Source of the DNA: Acanthopleura granulata
Taxonomy: Eukaryota; Mollusca; Polyplacophora; Chitonida; Chitonidae
Length of the DNA stretch: 64,000 nucleotides
Direction: 5' to 3'
Assembly: GCA_016165875.1 (NCBI GenBank)
Contig: JABBOT010000003.1
Span: 36,119,860-36,183,859, forward strand
The translations under genes and the position numbers were made by a program. The notes below the pieces were generated by a model. The model was not told the DNA's origin. It worked only from the letters and a program-made list of their open reading frames with translations, and searched no databases. Every line of letters begins with the position of its first letter. The stretch's first letter is position 1. Positions 1 to 11,594 of this stretch are shown here, piece after piece.

Positions 1-1064
1 AATAAAACCGCTTGGCACTGGATGTTCTTCTACCACTTATATCCGAACATGCTTGCATCATTTCAATCCAGGAAAAATTTTCGATCTATGTGCTGTTCAA
101 ACATATAAATGCTTGCACACCCGTAACTGATTCTTTCAGTAACGTGGTGATTAATGTGTGTATAGAGCTTTCACTTTTCACGACAAACCCATGCACGTAG
201 GCAGACGGACAAACACGGCCAAAAATAACCACAGAAGTTGTTCAAAATTTTTTTTACCTCGAATAATGATACGCGAATTATGCTTTTAAGAGCCATACCG
301 TCTGCGTTGGCGCGTTATGCATATATTTACGACTCAGGTTGTGGTTTGACGGTATTTTTAATGCAGGCATGATCAAGGCAGCACGTGACATTGCGGCCAG
401 ATATTGCTCTATTTCTGTGTCGCGAATTGTTATGAAGTATGCAATGTGGCGTATAAAGAGTCAGTGTAGCCTCAGGTCAGCTACAGCAAGGGGAGTAATC
501 CAAACAGACGCACTTTTGTGGCGAGCTGGGTGAACGCAGGCACGCGGAAAAGGACATCGTTTCTGCGGCTACGATTGGTCATAGCGAATCCAACCAGCAC
601 CTTTTCTAGTGATAATGGGTAGGATTATTGACCTTTACTGATTGATGAATTGATGCATATTGAGAACAGTTTTTAGAAAACATTTATAGCCATGTAGCTA
701 CATTGATCGGCTCAACAAGATGCAATATGTCAAAATTTCCGAAATGAATTTGTTTTGGTTGATTGATGTATTAATTAAATCCCTGACGTACAGCAAGGAA
801 AGGCCATTTACAGGCTTGTTGATTAAGTTATCCCTTGCTTGATTGTTTGAACGGTTTGTATATTTATAATGTATAAAAATATTTAGATATATTCGAGTAA
901 ACATGACAAAATTGTAATTTTTGAAGCACGGTAATTTGATGATCTGCTATCTACATGTATTGATTGCATATGATAGCTGTAGTATACTCTCTATATTTAC
1001 GTCCTGGCCAAATATGTATAATCTTCATAAAAACAGTGCCATCTATCATAAATGTAGTCATTCT
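1..1064. other. Intergenic DNA, nothing recognised
   Basis: AT-rich sequence with only short open frames in several frames. None shows splice-bounded exons, known motifs or similarity to the receptor family elsewhere in the window. Confidence 0.5.
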
Positions 1065-1211
1065 GGTTTCCTCTCCGGCCGTACATGGGAAAGTCCGTCA
1101 GCAACCAGCGGATGGTCGTAGGTTTCCACGGGGATCAACCCGGTTTCCTCGGTTAAATATCCTTGAGTGCGGTGTAAAACACCAATCAAATAAATAAATA
1201 AATAAATAAAT
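1065..1211 (+). mobile_element. tRNA-derived SINE, 5'-truncated
   Basis: This is the 3' half of the SINE family seen about fifteen times in the window. It has the CTCTCCGGCCGTACATGGGA body, the GTGCGGTGTAAAACACCAAT tail and a terminal (AAAT)n run. The tRNA-like head and the usual CATAATGCTGGCC stretch are missing, so it is an old partial copy. Confidence 0.85.
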
Positions 1212-3550
1212 ACATATGTAGCATCAAACATTCTTTGCAACAGTGTATATCCACATAAATTGTGTAGCCTATATTGGCTGGTATTATGGTACGACAAGAC
1301 CAAAAAATGAAAATGGTGTGTACATGTATGTGAGTATCCTGCTCCACATTATCGCTTAACAATTTATTACATGGGCAAACCGGTTGAGGATGCATATCAA
1401 AGTTTGCTGCTGCATACACACTGGGCGTATTTATTTGTCGACCTGAACCGCACATTTAATAACAGGGTAGTTATGAGAGTGATACATCTATCATCAAGAT
1501 GTCATGTGTAAAACGCTGGCCACCACGGTTATTACAAGACTGATGACTGGCCGTGAAGACGTCCTCTGTCTGATAAGCACTTAGTAAAGTTGCGAGAGCT
1601 CTGCTTCACTTTGTCCCCGAGAAATGAGATTTCTGTGTATTCAATGCTTAAGTAAGTGACCTATTTTTGATCTGAAGCTGGACTAATAGTTACACCAAAC
1701 ACCGAAAGATTTAAAAACCAAAACAGTAAATTTATTTACTTTATTGGTATACTCCAACGTTTTAATAATCTGACGACAGTGGGCTATATGAGCGGAGGAA
1801 AAAGAAAAGACACAGATGTATGTATGTGTGATCTTAAAATCATCAGTTTAAAAAGCTATTGTCGTTGAGCATATGGTATATGTAAACATAATGTGCAGAG
1901 CGAAGGGAATCTGTATGTATTATCGCCATTTTGGTTGCTATTGGCGAGTTGCAATTGATTTTATAGATTTAAAGTCGGTCTGATCCAACTTTAATTTCTG
2001 ATTGTAGGTTTACAATTCTTTGTAAAATCGTTTTGTGGGACAGACTATCGATTGTAACGTTAGGCTAAAAGTCCGATTTAAGCGATTTACAGTCAACTTA
2101 GCCTTACAACCATCCCGGAGCTACATTCTATCATGGGCATTACACGAGGCGCTAGTTACAACAGCTTTACAAAACTAGGTCCCAGACTCTGTAAGACGAG
2201 CCAGGTTATTAAGACATTATTTAAGCAAGATACCTAAATGTCAGTCAAAAACTATAGTCATGAAGCATTAATTAAACAAGACAGCCTGGGCATGAGAACA
2301 GCCAGGCTATCAAACCAATACTCGAATCAGGTTATCACGAAATTGGTCAACCCAGGGTCTGAAATATTGTTGAATCAGAAGGTTTCATTGAAAGGTCCTC
2401 AATCACCAGTAGAACTCGAGAGCCTCTCAAAGCAGTTAAATTCTCTCAAAACATCAATCGAGCTTTTCTCACAAAGCCTCAGTCAAGCCGTTCTCTCCAA
2501 GCATTAATCACATAATTAAGGATCTCCAGGTATCAGTCAGTTTTGGCTGACCCAAAAGCATTAGTTGTGCAATCAAAGCATCAATCAAGCTTTGTTTCAA
2601 GCGGTGTTAAAAATAAAAATAAAAATGTTCCCAATGTTTAGGTTTCCTGGTTTTACTTTACTTTATTAATTTTTCTTTCAGGGTATTTCAGCGAATCCCT
2701 TGAGCCCATGACTTTTGCCTCAATTCCATTATAATGTGTTAATTTATACATAGTTTACTCCTAGCTATTTTAACATGGTATTACTGTCTTGATATCGGAA
2801 CGAAGGACAAATATCCTCAATGTCTTGACGACAGTTGATCGATGGGGCTCGTGGAAGGAATTTGCGCACTCTTCACTCGTGGGAGACTATTTGTCATATC
2901 TGGTGAGAAATGTTTGTCAGTAACTCGCAAAACGTGGGTGGTTTAACCCCGGTACTGCCCGTTCCTTTCCCAGTGACACTCCCTGACATCGCAGACGTGA
3001 AAAATTCTTGAGTATGATGTTCATCAACAATGAAATAAATACTTAAGGATACATCGTAATGCCCTTCATAGATCATCCAAACTATCTGCACAGGCACGGT
3101 TACGAAAGTTTGACATCTAGTTAATCTGTAATATTTGCCCGGTATCTGGTAATGCCTAAACACGATGTAAAATCCGAAGAGCTGTCATAATTGGCAAGAA
3201 GTAGGCCATTTTAAGCCATGGCTGTGTGACAGGTATGGAGATCTCTCACATCATTTTAACACAATATGGGTCTTTGATGGTCTCCAAAAGATAAATTCAT
3301 CCACAGCGATGCAAAGTTTCGAACCGCTACTTCTGTGTCTTTGGCAAAGTAAGTATACCGTACAAAACTCTGGTTTACCGTGCATGTAATGTGTAATGGA
3401 CGATATTTGATAGGAGAAAAGTTGACAAGGCACTTACTATGTACATTTTCAGCTCCTGTGATTTGTTGTCTATAGGTTTACAAGACTGTCTATTACGATG
3501 AACATGTACATCCACATATGACATTTGCAATATTTTATTGGTACAGTTCT
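1212..3550. other. Intergenic DNA, nothing recognised
   Basis: No exon of the receptor family and no transposon could be identified. An 89-codon open frame at 2238-2507 is preceded by repeated AAGCATTAAT-like words but has no recognisable domain, so it is not called as a gene. Confidence 0.45.
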
Positions 3551-3551
3551 A

Positions 3552-4046
3552 TCAGTGAAGAGTCAACCAGTTTCAACGCCGAGTGATGTCCTGTCCGGCC
3601 GTCCTTGAGTGTATGATAACCAGGCCGTCAGCTGATGCGTCTCCTCTCGTCTGGACCCGTGATGTTGGACAGACCTTATGTGATGTTGGACAGACCTTAT
3701 GTTGGACAGACCTTATGTGCTGTAGTCCTCTCGTGAATGTACATCGCCGTCATCACCCGTCAGGTTATGGATAACCTGAGGCACAGATGATAGATCTGCT
3801 CTCTTCTGGATCCGTGATAATGGTCAGACCATATCCCGTATATACGCCTCCCAGGAGTGTACATCGTCAATACCAGTATCACCATCATCACCCACCGGGT
3901 TATCAGGGGGATGTCAACTCGTCAACGGTGAAGAAGTTTACACAGTGAACATAGAGAACGTGACACAGAGGAGACAGGCCAGGCCATATGATCATGTCAG
4001 TATGGGGGTAGAATCATGCAGAATATTACTCTAGATGTGAAAGGTA
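3552..4046 (+). pseudogene. Two partial D1 copies in one pseudo-exon
   Basis: A first D1 fragment runs to about 3770. A second then restarts at the sequence equivalent to GATAGATCTGCTCTC and continues to a donor-like AAAG|GTAAGG. The internal duplication resembles the paired D1 exons of gene C, but here the copies are fused and frameshifted. Confidence 0.75.
3660..3721 (+). repeat. 21-bp tandem repeat within pseudo-D1
   Basis: The unit GATGTTGGACAGACCTTATGT is present about 2.7 times. It expands the segment that reads GATATTGGTCAGACCATATC in the intact gene B exon, so it arose inside an Ig exon. Confidence 0.85.
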
Positions 4047-4426
4047 AGGTATCAGTATCTACCGGTAATGCCATATATAAGCCCACTCGGCATCTCACGT
4101 GTCTCAAAAGATCACGCTGAGGCGAGAGGCGGGACAAAGGGTAGGGGCGGGGGCTTACTCTCGCTAACAAAAGTAGCAGAAGACGGGATTATGCGGTGGT
4201 TGCACACGGGGCCTTCACTCGGAATCACCGTGGCCTCAAACACTGATGGCCGAGAGTGGCTTTATCCATTAAATTCCATAAGAGTCGACTTTATCCATTA
4301 AAGTAAAATTCCGCCTTTAGCCGTGTTAGTTTGCTAGACCACCAGCCTTTTCTGGCCTCAACCATCGCAAACACTTGAAGTTTATTATTTATATTTCACC
4401 TATTCCCAACCTTGTGACACTATATA

Positions 4427-4589
4427 TTTATTTATTTACTTATATGATTGGTGTTTTACGCCGTAGTCAAGAATATTTCACCTATACGACGGCGGCCAGC
4501 ATTATGGTGGGAGGAAACAGGGCAGGAGCCCGTGTGAAACCCACGACCGTCCGCAGGTTGCTGGCGGACCTTCCCATGTACGGCCGGAC
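4427..4589 (-). mobile_element. SINE fragment in the pseudogene D1-D2 intron
   Basis: Reverse-oriented SINE beginning with the TTTATT tail and GTTTTACGCCGTAGTCAAGA. It continues through CAGCATTATGGTGGGAGGAA and stops in the body at CGGCCGGA. The tRNA-like head is missing. Confidence 0.85.
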
Positions 4590-5094
4590 ACTATATATTC
4601 TGCATGCTCATTCTTATGTGTATACAATTTAAATACCGTGGCAAATCTGAGAGAGATATATTTTTTTACATATAAAAGTGAAACAAAGTATATTATATGT
4701 AAAGAAAGTTTCACACAAGTCTGAAAACATAAAACCTTCCCTTAATCGCTCCACTATATACATATGTGATACAAATGTAGCAAGTAAAAGAGACGAGCGA
4801 TTACTAAATACATGTATTTATCTTTGCTTTCCTCTAAGTGATGTTTCGCTGTCATTCCAGTTACAATGAGTACTGTAACCCTAACGAATCCTCCAGATGC
4901 GGTGTTAGCCGGTGAACCCACAACTTTTACCCGTGTGGCCTCGGCCAGTAAATCCCAGGCCTGCAGAAGAGGGGACATACGGGCTTCCGGGGGCTAGGCC
5001 CACCGGATGACTGTAACCAGGACTCCAGCTCGATACAGACGGCGGACACTGACATTTACAGCTAGTGCCGAGGAGGACGGTGCTGAACGGTACT

Positions 5095-5346
5095 TATTTA
5101 TTTATTTAGTTTTACGCCGTACTCAAGAATATTTCAATTATACGATGGCGGCCAGCATTATGGTGGGAGTAATCGGCACAGAGCCAGGGTGAAAACCCAC
5201 GACCATCCGCGTGTTGCTGGCAGAACTTCCCACGTACGGTTGGAGAGGGAGCCAGCACGAGCTGGACTTGAACTCACACCGACCGCATTGGTCAAAGGCA
5301 TTTGGGTCATTACGCCGCGCTGGCGAGCTAACCCTCTCGGCCTCGG
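5095..5346 (-). mobile_element. Near-full-length SINE inserted in the D2 pseudo-exon
   Basis: Reverse-oriented SINE with tail, body and most of the tRNA-like head (GACCGCATTGG, then GCGAGCTAACC). It interrupts the D2 sequence exactly where the intact genes read GAGCTGTACTGTAACGCC. Short degraded target duplications (GGTGCTGAACGGTACT and GGTGAGCTGTACT) flank it. Confidence 0.85.
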
Positions 5347-6669
5347 GTGAGCTGTACTACTTCGCCTCCAAGAATGTGACCTATCCCCCTGTACGCTCGC
5401 AAATCTACACATTGGTGGGGTACACTGTAAGTAAATTTTTTTTTTTTTTTGTGGTGGGTGGGGGGAATAGTTTTGTTTGATATGAAAATAGCTTCTCACA
5501 GGAAAGACATTCTCCACATTGGACAAACATTACAGCTGTAGGTTAAATATCTACGTAGAGAATATGTGTATCGTGGTAATATTGATTGTTTTCACTAAAT
5601 CCTGCATAGAGTGGCGTCCTCTTGTCAGGCTATCCTAACAACAAAGATGTGGGTGACCTTGACCTGTTAGGTGGGAAGAAGAATCCCCGAAAAGCACTGA
5701 ACTGACCATCAGGATGGGATGTGGTCAGGCAAATCCAGTCCCTTGTAACCATGAAAGTCAGCAGATCAGAACCAGTATAACAGTCAGTCCGTCCCAGAAC
5801 CATCAAGACGTGGGTGTGCAAGGGGAGTCAGGGTGGGGCGCTGACAAGATGGACCGGGGAGAAGTCTAGACGATTCACCGTTCTCTGTAGCCATATTTAA
5901 TATTTAATATATTTAACTCTTCTAATAACTCTAAATGACTGCTTTCTCTGTAGGTAGTTTTACACTGAATAATTCAATCTACTCGACAACTTACATTTAA
6001 CTATGTTGTAAACCAAGGCCTACGTATTCCTTCCAAATGACTATAATATTTTACATGTAACTATTATTTATCCCTCATAAACATTTATTTCGATCGTGCT
6101 AATCTGCTAAATGCTGAACATATATGCGTCTTTTGTAAGGTCACATTGCTCACAGTATACTATAATATTCTGAAGTAGTCCTACTTTTGTACTATTTCAA
6201 TCGGGTCTGACAACGTAAGACTCCGTCACAGAAAACAGCACGGTGACATTTACATGTACCAGTGCCGAGTCCCACACCGCTGCCGTCATCCCCTGGTACA
6301 ACAACAACAGTCCTATAGCATCAGGGGAGCCATTCTTTTCTAGTGGCATAATACAAGACGTCACTAATTCATGTGTGCTATTGAATACCTCCATCTCAGA
6401 TGTTCGTTGTGAAAAGCAGAAACTAACCACACGAGGATAGTGACGTAATTCATAGAAGCACTGAAAAAGATCGGCTCCGATAGCAACAGAAGGGGTAACA
6501 GACGAGAGTTCACAGCGAGGGCCCAGTCACGGGTAAGCCCTACCTAAACACACAGCGGTACACAGTGAGGGCTGATCGGAATTGTGACATCATTAGATGT
6601 GACTGAAAGGCCCGGTGCGATCAGTAAACGTGTGTCACGACACCTGAGGCTGGATATTGCGTGCAAGTC

Positions 6670-7640
6670 ATCATGCCCGGTACTATTATATAACGAATGC
6701 CTTGCTTTGTATTTTGAATACATCTCGCTTCTCTACAAATCGCGCTACGGGATAATGAAACTGTTTTAGACATAAGTCCCACTCAGTCTTAACGTCCAAA
6801 CAGTTTACTACGCTAAATTGGTGATAAATCTTTGAATTCCGTCGTCTTTTATGACAACATTGAAAAATAGCGTTTACGTTCAAATTTTGGGTCAGGAAAA
6901 ATGCCACAAGTTGAAGCTAAGTGTGATTCTAAGTTCGGGACATCTTTGTAATGTTTTCCCGAAGATCTGCCTTTCTTCCCTGCCGGCGGATTTTTGAAAA
7001 TAATTATTTCGCTGCAAATTTCGTTACAACTACAACTATTTGTGCACATGTATTCGTGCATTCTTCAACATGCTGTGTGAATATGCTTAGAGGCATCTGC
7101 GGTCAAATAAACAGAACACATGTATCAGTGATTACTTGAATTCTTAAATAAGAGATAACTCATGATGAATGGCAGTTTGTCTGCATTAGCGGCACCACCC
7201 CCAGCGTCTGATAGCGGAACTGTTCAAAAGTTTCGGGTACAAGGACAACAACAAATATCTGACCTCAGTGAACTCTGCTCCTTTTCTCTCCATATGACTT
7301 GCGCGCAAAACGGTTTATCTCTCGCGCCAATTTTCACGAAACACAATGCTTTATACCCATAACAGGAAGATGTCTTAGAGGAAGTCAAGCGGAGGGAAGC
7401 CAGCTAAATTTTATTTAGTTGAGATCGTCATTACCACATATATTTTTCCGAACAAGCTGGTACCTCCGCTTTTGTAACTTCTTTACCGACACAATAAACA
7501 ACATCAGCTTGGTGATGATTTGCTTTGTAACCGACACTTACATGCCTACTAATAATACGATCCAGATTCAGTGTTTTTTAACCTGTGGTTGGCTAGAACA
7601 TGAATCATGGTGATCTTTGGATTGAATCTTCTTCTCGTAT
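6670..7640. other. No supported gene
   Basis: Follows the D4 pseudo-exon. D5 and FN3 were expected here and were not found. A 66-codon frame at 7162-7362 has no recognisable features. Confidence 0.45.
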
Positions 7641-7641
7641 T

Positions 7642-7870
7642 TGGGGCCTCCGTGGCTCTATTGGTTAGCGCGCTAGCGCAGGGTAATGACCCAGAAGCCT
7701 CTCACCAATGCGGTCGCTGTGCGTTCAAGTCCAGTTCATGCTGGCTTTCTCTCCTGCCATATGTGGGAAGGTCTGCCAGCAACTTACGGATGGTCGTGGC
7801 TTTCTCCTGGACATTCCCACCATAATGCTGGCCGCCTTCGTATAAGTGAAATATACTTGAGAACGGCGTT
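7642..7870 (+). mobile_element. Full-length SINE
   Basis: The clearest head-to-tail copy: GGGGCCTCCGTGGCTC followed by GGTTAGCGCG (A-box region), then GTTCAAGTCC (B box), the family body and a mutated tail. It lies at the left end of a block that is duplicated near 31.4 kb. Confidence 0.9.
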
Positions 7871-7942
7871 AATTAATCTTAACGTATTTTATGTTACCCA
7901 CAGCTTTCTGTAAAGCACTACCGAATTTTATAGGGTAAATTT

Positions 7943-8131
7943 TTACAATAGGGGGTCTCCCCGACTGCAGCCATAATTACATGAAGGTTCTTTACCTGAA
8001 GTTCCCGGCTGTTTACAGCCCTGGTCCATGCCCCATACCCGCAGTCTGTACTTGGATCGTTCTCTATCCCCTCTACCGCGATAAGCTCCATGAACCTGGA
8101 CCTCCATGTCTGAATTGTGGATGTCTTCCAT
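7943..8131 (-). other. Conserved minus-strand open segment (MEDIHNSDME), unknown
   Basis: The segment begins MEDIHNSDMEVQVHGAYRG and has a counterpart at about 31590-31773 beginning MEDIHNSDMEVKVHGAYRG. In both, sequence of the form CAG|GTAAAG follows, which could be a splice donor. The downstream frames differ between copies, so it may be an old exon or just duplicated non-coding DNA. No function is recognised. Confidence 0.3.
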
Positions 8132-8764
8132 AGTAACCCACAGATAGCTAGGTAACGTAGCTGAAAGCTCCTATATCACTAGCAATGCCTCTTTCTCAAT
8201 AGCCCTAAACCTACAAACTTATGTAGGTTTAGGTGCATTGGACAGCGGGATAGGCTATATACACACAGTTATAAGAGAGAAAAGCCTTGGGGCGATTCAG
8301 GGCAGGAGTCGTTGTAGAAAAAGAGTGCAGAAATGTATAGTTCATTTTATAGGATTTCAATTTAGCACCTAGCACTTCACAGCTAACCGAAAGTAACTAA
8401 ACTCATGAAATATAACTCCCTACATAGCGATTTAGCCTATACTAAGTACGACTGTTTACACATTTACGATAAGCCCAGGAGCCAGGTACCATATCTGCTT
8501 TGTGCACTGCACCACAACACCCCAGTGACTGTCATAACAACAACAACGTAAACAAACACAAGAAACAAGGAACAGTAAAAAATATAACAGTTATCTATGA
8601 CTAGACAACTACCCACAGAGAGACAGTAACACCTGTATACATACATGAGACAAACGCAGACTAGGCAATTGCACCCGAAAATTTGTGAAATATTCCATGT
8701 GCAAACAATGCCGAGTTAACTGTAATCAAGGGCCGATAACCACCCCCCTCTTGAGTATAAATCA

Positions 8765-9110
8765 TTATACAACTACGACCAGCTCAGAAGTCCCGTGTTC
8801 CTGAGTGCCATGGCTATTGAGACGAAATCTACGACCAAACACGGCATTGCCAGGAGGTGCTGTAAGAACTGTGAGAGACCGCAAAAATGACTGGATGAAA
8901 GCCTGAACCCTTTTCCTCATACCATCTGTCAGCCTCCTGATACTCTGAAGGAGAAGTCGCTGCCATTCCTCGAGCAAGGGAGCTTCCAGTAGGACCAGAC
9001 CATGTACAGGTGGATCCCTTGCTTGAACACGACGACCAATCATGTCCCAGACATGGCCCAGAGGATAGAGATCGGAGACCATTGGAGGCCAAGGAATCAG
9101 AAGGCTGACA
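8765..9110 (-). mobile_element. Tc1/mariner-type transposase C-terminal fragment
   Basis: The minus strand encodes a stretch with the layout of the Tc1 transposase C-terminal region: a WP motif, then D-x-x-P-x-x-H-x-W (here DLYPLGHVWD), GRRV, LLEAPLLEEW and IRRLTDGMRKRVQAFI. This is where Tc1 proteins read SPIEHLWD. The N-terminal part and terminal inverted repeats were not found, so it is a dead fragment. Copy 2 lies at 32402-32735. Confidence 0.75.
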
Positions 9111-9419
9111 GGTGCTATGAGAAGAAGGGTTCAGGTCTCCAAATAACGTTTTCATGGAGTAATTTCAACCACTGCTTCAACCTGCATGCTCCAGAACCAT
9201 TCTTGTATAGCCATTGATCCACACCAAAACCATTAATGATAGTAATGCATGTGTGTTATCATTAAAACATATGAGTTCCAATCACGTTGTCGTATTTTCA
9301 TAAGCCATAAGGTTCACACGGTTCACAACCATTCACATTTTACATTCTTTTGATGCAGAAGAACATTCATCGCATGTGCACAAAAGGGGTCGACTTAATA
9401 AAGTTCCTTGTCTATATTA

Positions 9420-9548
9420 AACCTTCACCCTGAATATCCAGAACAACGCTTGAGATCTGTCGATCATATTGGCACACCCTTCTGCCCTCGCCGTTCGACT
9501 TCTTGACGTTCTCTATGGTCACTAAATTGGAACTCGCACCTTCCGCTG
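9420..9548 (-). pseudogene. 3' scrap of a D1 Ig exon
   Basis: The minus strand matches the end of a D1 exon: the region encoding a TIENV-like strand, the G-x-G-R-R-x-C-Q-Y core and the DIQG-like end. The sequence diverges abruptly after the equivalent of AGTGACCATAGAG, so the 5' half of the exon is missing. It belongs to the same duplicated block as the D1 at 32.9 kb. Confidence 0.75.
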
Positions 9549-9560
9549 ATAGTGGCAGCC

Positions 9561-10560
9561 ATCATATGAAAGTTGTATGCCTGCTTAAGTCATCTGTGAT
9601 GTTAGTAATTGTTTATAGCCTGGAAAGATGGGTGTAAGTAGACAGCTCTTTGGGGTAAAATGGAGTTTAAGTTTTCCATATCGGTACCGGAGTATTGACC
9701 ATACTCTGAGGGCAGTTATGTGTTGGAAACGTCATAACATAGGCGTCGAAACCGACAGTCGTGTACCAGCCGTGAAGCAAAATGAGCATTCCGGGACCAG
9801 TTTTTCAATGGTGAGAAAAGACGCAAGTAATGTACATGGCTGAAGAAAAAATTAGTATCCAAATCGTATACCATTTTAGTATATATCGTGTTATTAATCC
9901 AAAATGTATCTCAGGTGTGTTTTGATTGCAACTGTTCATTTATCCAACATGGCGATCATACTCAACACGATGAACATATGGCCCTAAAACCCACCTTTGG
10001 GTGTATGTACTCTGTGGAACAAAGGTTATTTGTAAACAGCTCTCCCTCGGACTGGGATTTCCATGAAAACATTTGTAAGGAATTCTTCTCTGTAGAAAGT
10101 GCCCTGGCCTGGTCATGTAATGGTATCAATCTGGCAACACCGTCAAACCAGAAACATCGTTAAGCTCTTTGCCAACCTGTAACGGTCTTAGACGACTTTA
10201 CTTTGGAAAAGTTTGGATTCTGACCGGTTTCTACATCAAATCTTTTTGTCCAGTTTATAAAGGCTATTGTAATTGATGACCGAAATAACATGACATCTTC
10301 CACTGATTTTTATTTGCATTTTCAAAATTGTGCGAACTCAGCATTTTCCACAGGTATTAAAATATGTCACTCTCAAGATGGCATTAACAGAACATCAATA
10401 ATTGGTAAAAGTTGAATCAAGTGTTGTGTGATCCAAACACACCTAATATAAAATGTAGTAATTCAACATATACACAGTTTTGCACCTCTATATGTGCATA
10501 TGTTCTTCTCCCTGCTTCAGCGCTTCAGACACTAGGTTGGCCTCTTAGCGATACTCGCTG
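9561..10560. other. No supported gene
   Basis: Includes a 91-codon plus-strand frame at 9888-10163 with several cysteines. It has no recognised motif and no visible paralogue in the window, so it is left uncalled. Confidence 0.4.
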
Positions 10561-11280
10561 ATGTGAAGCATGATTATCGTTATCTGACTCTCGTTCAATC
10601 AGAAGGGCGAGACGTTCAATCCAGAGAAGGTGGTTGTATGTCATTGAGTGGGTTTGCTATATACGGGCTGTTTACAACTAGCACATCAACTTTTCCTGTA
10701 GCATTCAGACGAGAACAGGTATATGTCTGTCAAAAATTTGACTACAGTACGTACCCATCGGTACAAAAAACATCAGCGAACCAAGGGAGAGTGTTTCGAT
10801 TTTTTCGGTTTGGCTCTAGCACAGAATTCCATCATTTCTGTCATGAGAATTTCTATTTCGAATTTGAATTCTGAGTTTCAAAGAGGACTGGCCAAATACT
10901 AGTCGGCGCATTGTCAGCATATTGTGATTTGAGAGAACTCATCATTTGTGCTGTCTTCGCATGATATTCCATTGACCCAGCATCACGTCTTTCTGGCAAT
11001 CAGACGACATCGTCAAATAATCTAAATGATGTGGAAAGCGACTATAACCTCGTGCTAAGCAAACGAACAAACATACTTGCTGAATTGAGCACTAAGAACA
11101 CTAAACACAAGTGTGTTGTCAATAAAGTCAAGATGGTAGTTTTGGTTACAGACAACAGGCCTTATTTCCCACACCTGGACTTCCCCTAAGACTGGTATAT
11201 GGAACTCGACGATGACTTCTCCTCACTGCCCAATTGTCCATACAGCGACGGGATTTCCTTATATATGATGCAAAACAGGA
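10560..11280 (-). repeat. Dispersed repeat, copy 1 (matches 60480-61150 inverted)
   Basis: Reverse complement matches 60480-61150 along most of its length: the ends (ATGGACAATTGGGCAGTGAG compared with ATGGACAGCTGAATAGCAGG) and a central conserved segment encoding a FGSSTEFHH-like string on one strand. The copies are diverged and interrupted, suggesting an old transposon of unknown class. Confidence 0.6.
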
Positions 11281-11594
11281 AAACACATAAAATGTGTGAT
11301 GCCAAGCAGGAAAACATAACACAGACACACTCATCTGTATGGAAGTTGGAATCATACCCATGGTGCGTGTATTTTCGAGTAGTTCTCATCACTGAGAACA
11401 ACACAATTAATGACAGGTTTGGTTATGACATGAAAAAAAAATTTGTAAAAGCTAAATCACGATTTGAAACAAAACGCAGAATTATGTCCATGATTTCGTG
11501 ATCTGGTATGATCAAGTGTTCTACAGTTTTAAAACCAATATGTTAACATAACAATCACCATAACAAACACCGTAACAAACAGTTCACAATATCA

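Larger units (their letters stand above)
3552..6669 (+). pseudogene. Broken Ig-receptor paralogue (D1 to D4)
   Basis: Four degraded exons in the order and orientation of gene B can be followed: D1 (3552-4046), D2 (about 4856-5430, split by a SINE), D3 (about 5606-5880) and D4 (about 6197-6669). Recognisable relics include GGTTATCAGGGGGATGTCAA in D1, CCTCCAGATGCGGTGTTAGC in D2 and ACAGAAAACAGCACGGTGAC in D4. Stops, frameshifts and insertions occur in every exon. No D5, FN3, transmembrane or tail exon was seen downstream, so the copy looks 3'-truncated as well. The order D1-D2-D3-D4 shows that the five-Ig form was duplicated, not only the three-Ig form of gene A. Confidence 0.85.
7871..9560. 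repeat. Segmental duplication, copy 1
   Basis: This block matches 31509-33070 in the same orientation through several long stretches, for example TTATGTTACCCACAGCTTTC, GATGTCTTCCATAGTAACCC and ACACCTGTATACATACATGA (the last slightly different in copy 2). It contains a short conserved minus-strand frame beginning MEDIHNSDME, a Tc1-like transposase fragment and the 3' end of a D1 exon. Confidence 0.85.
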
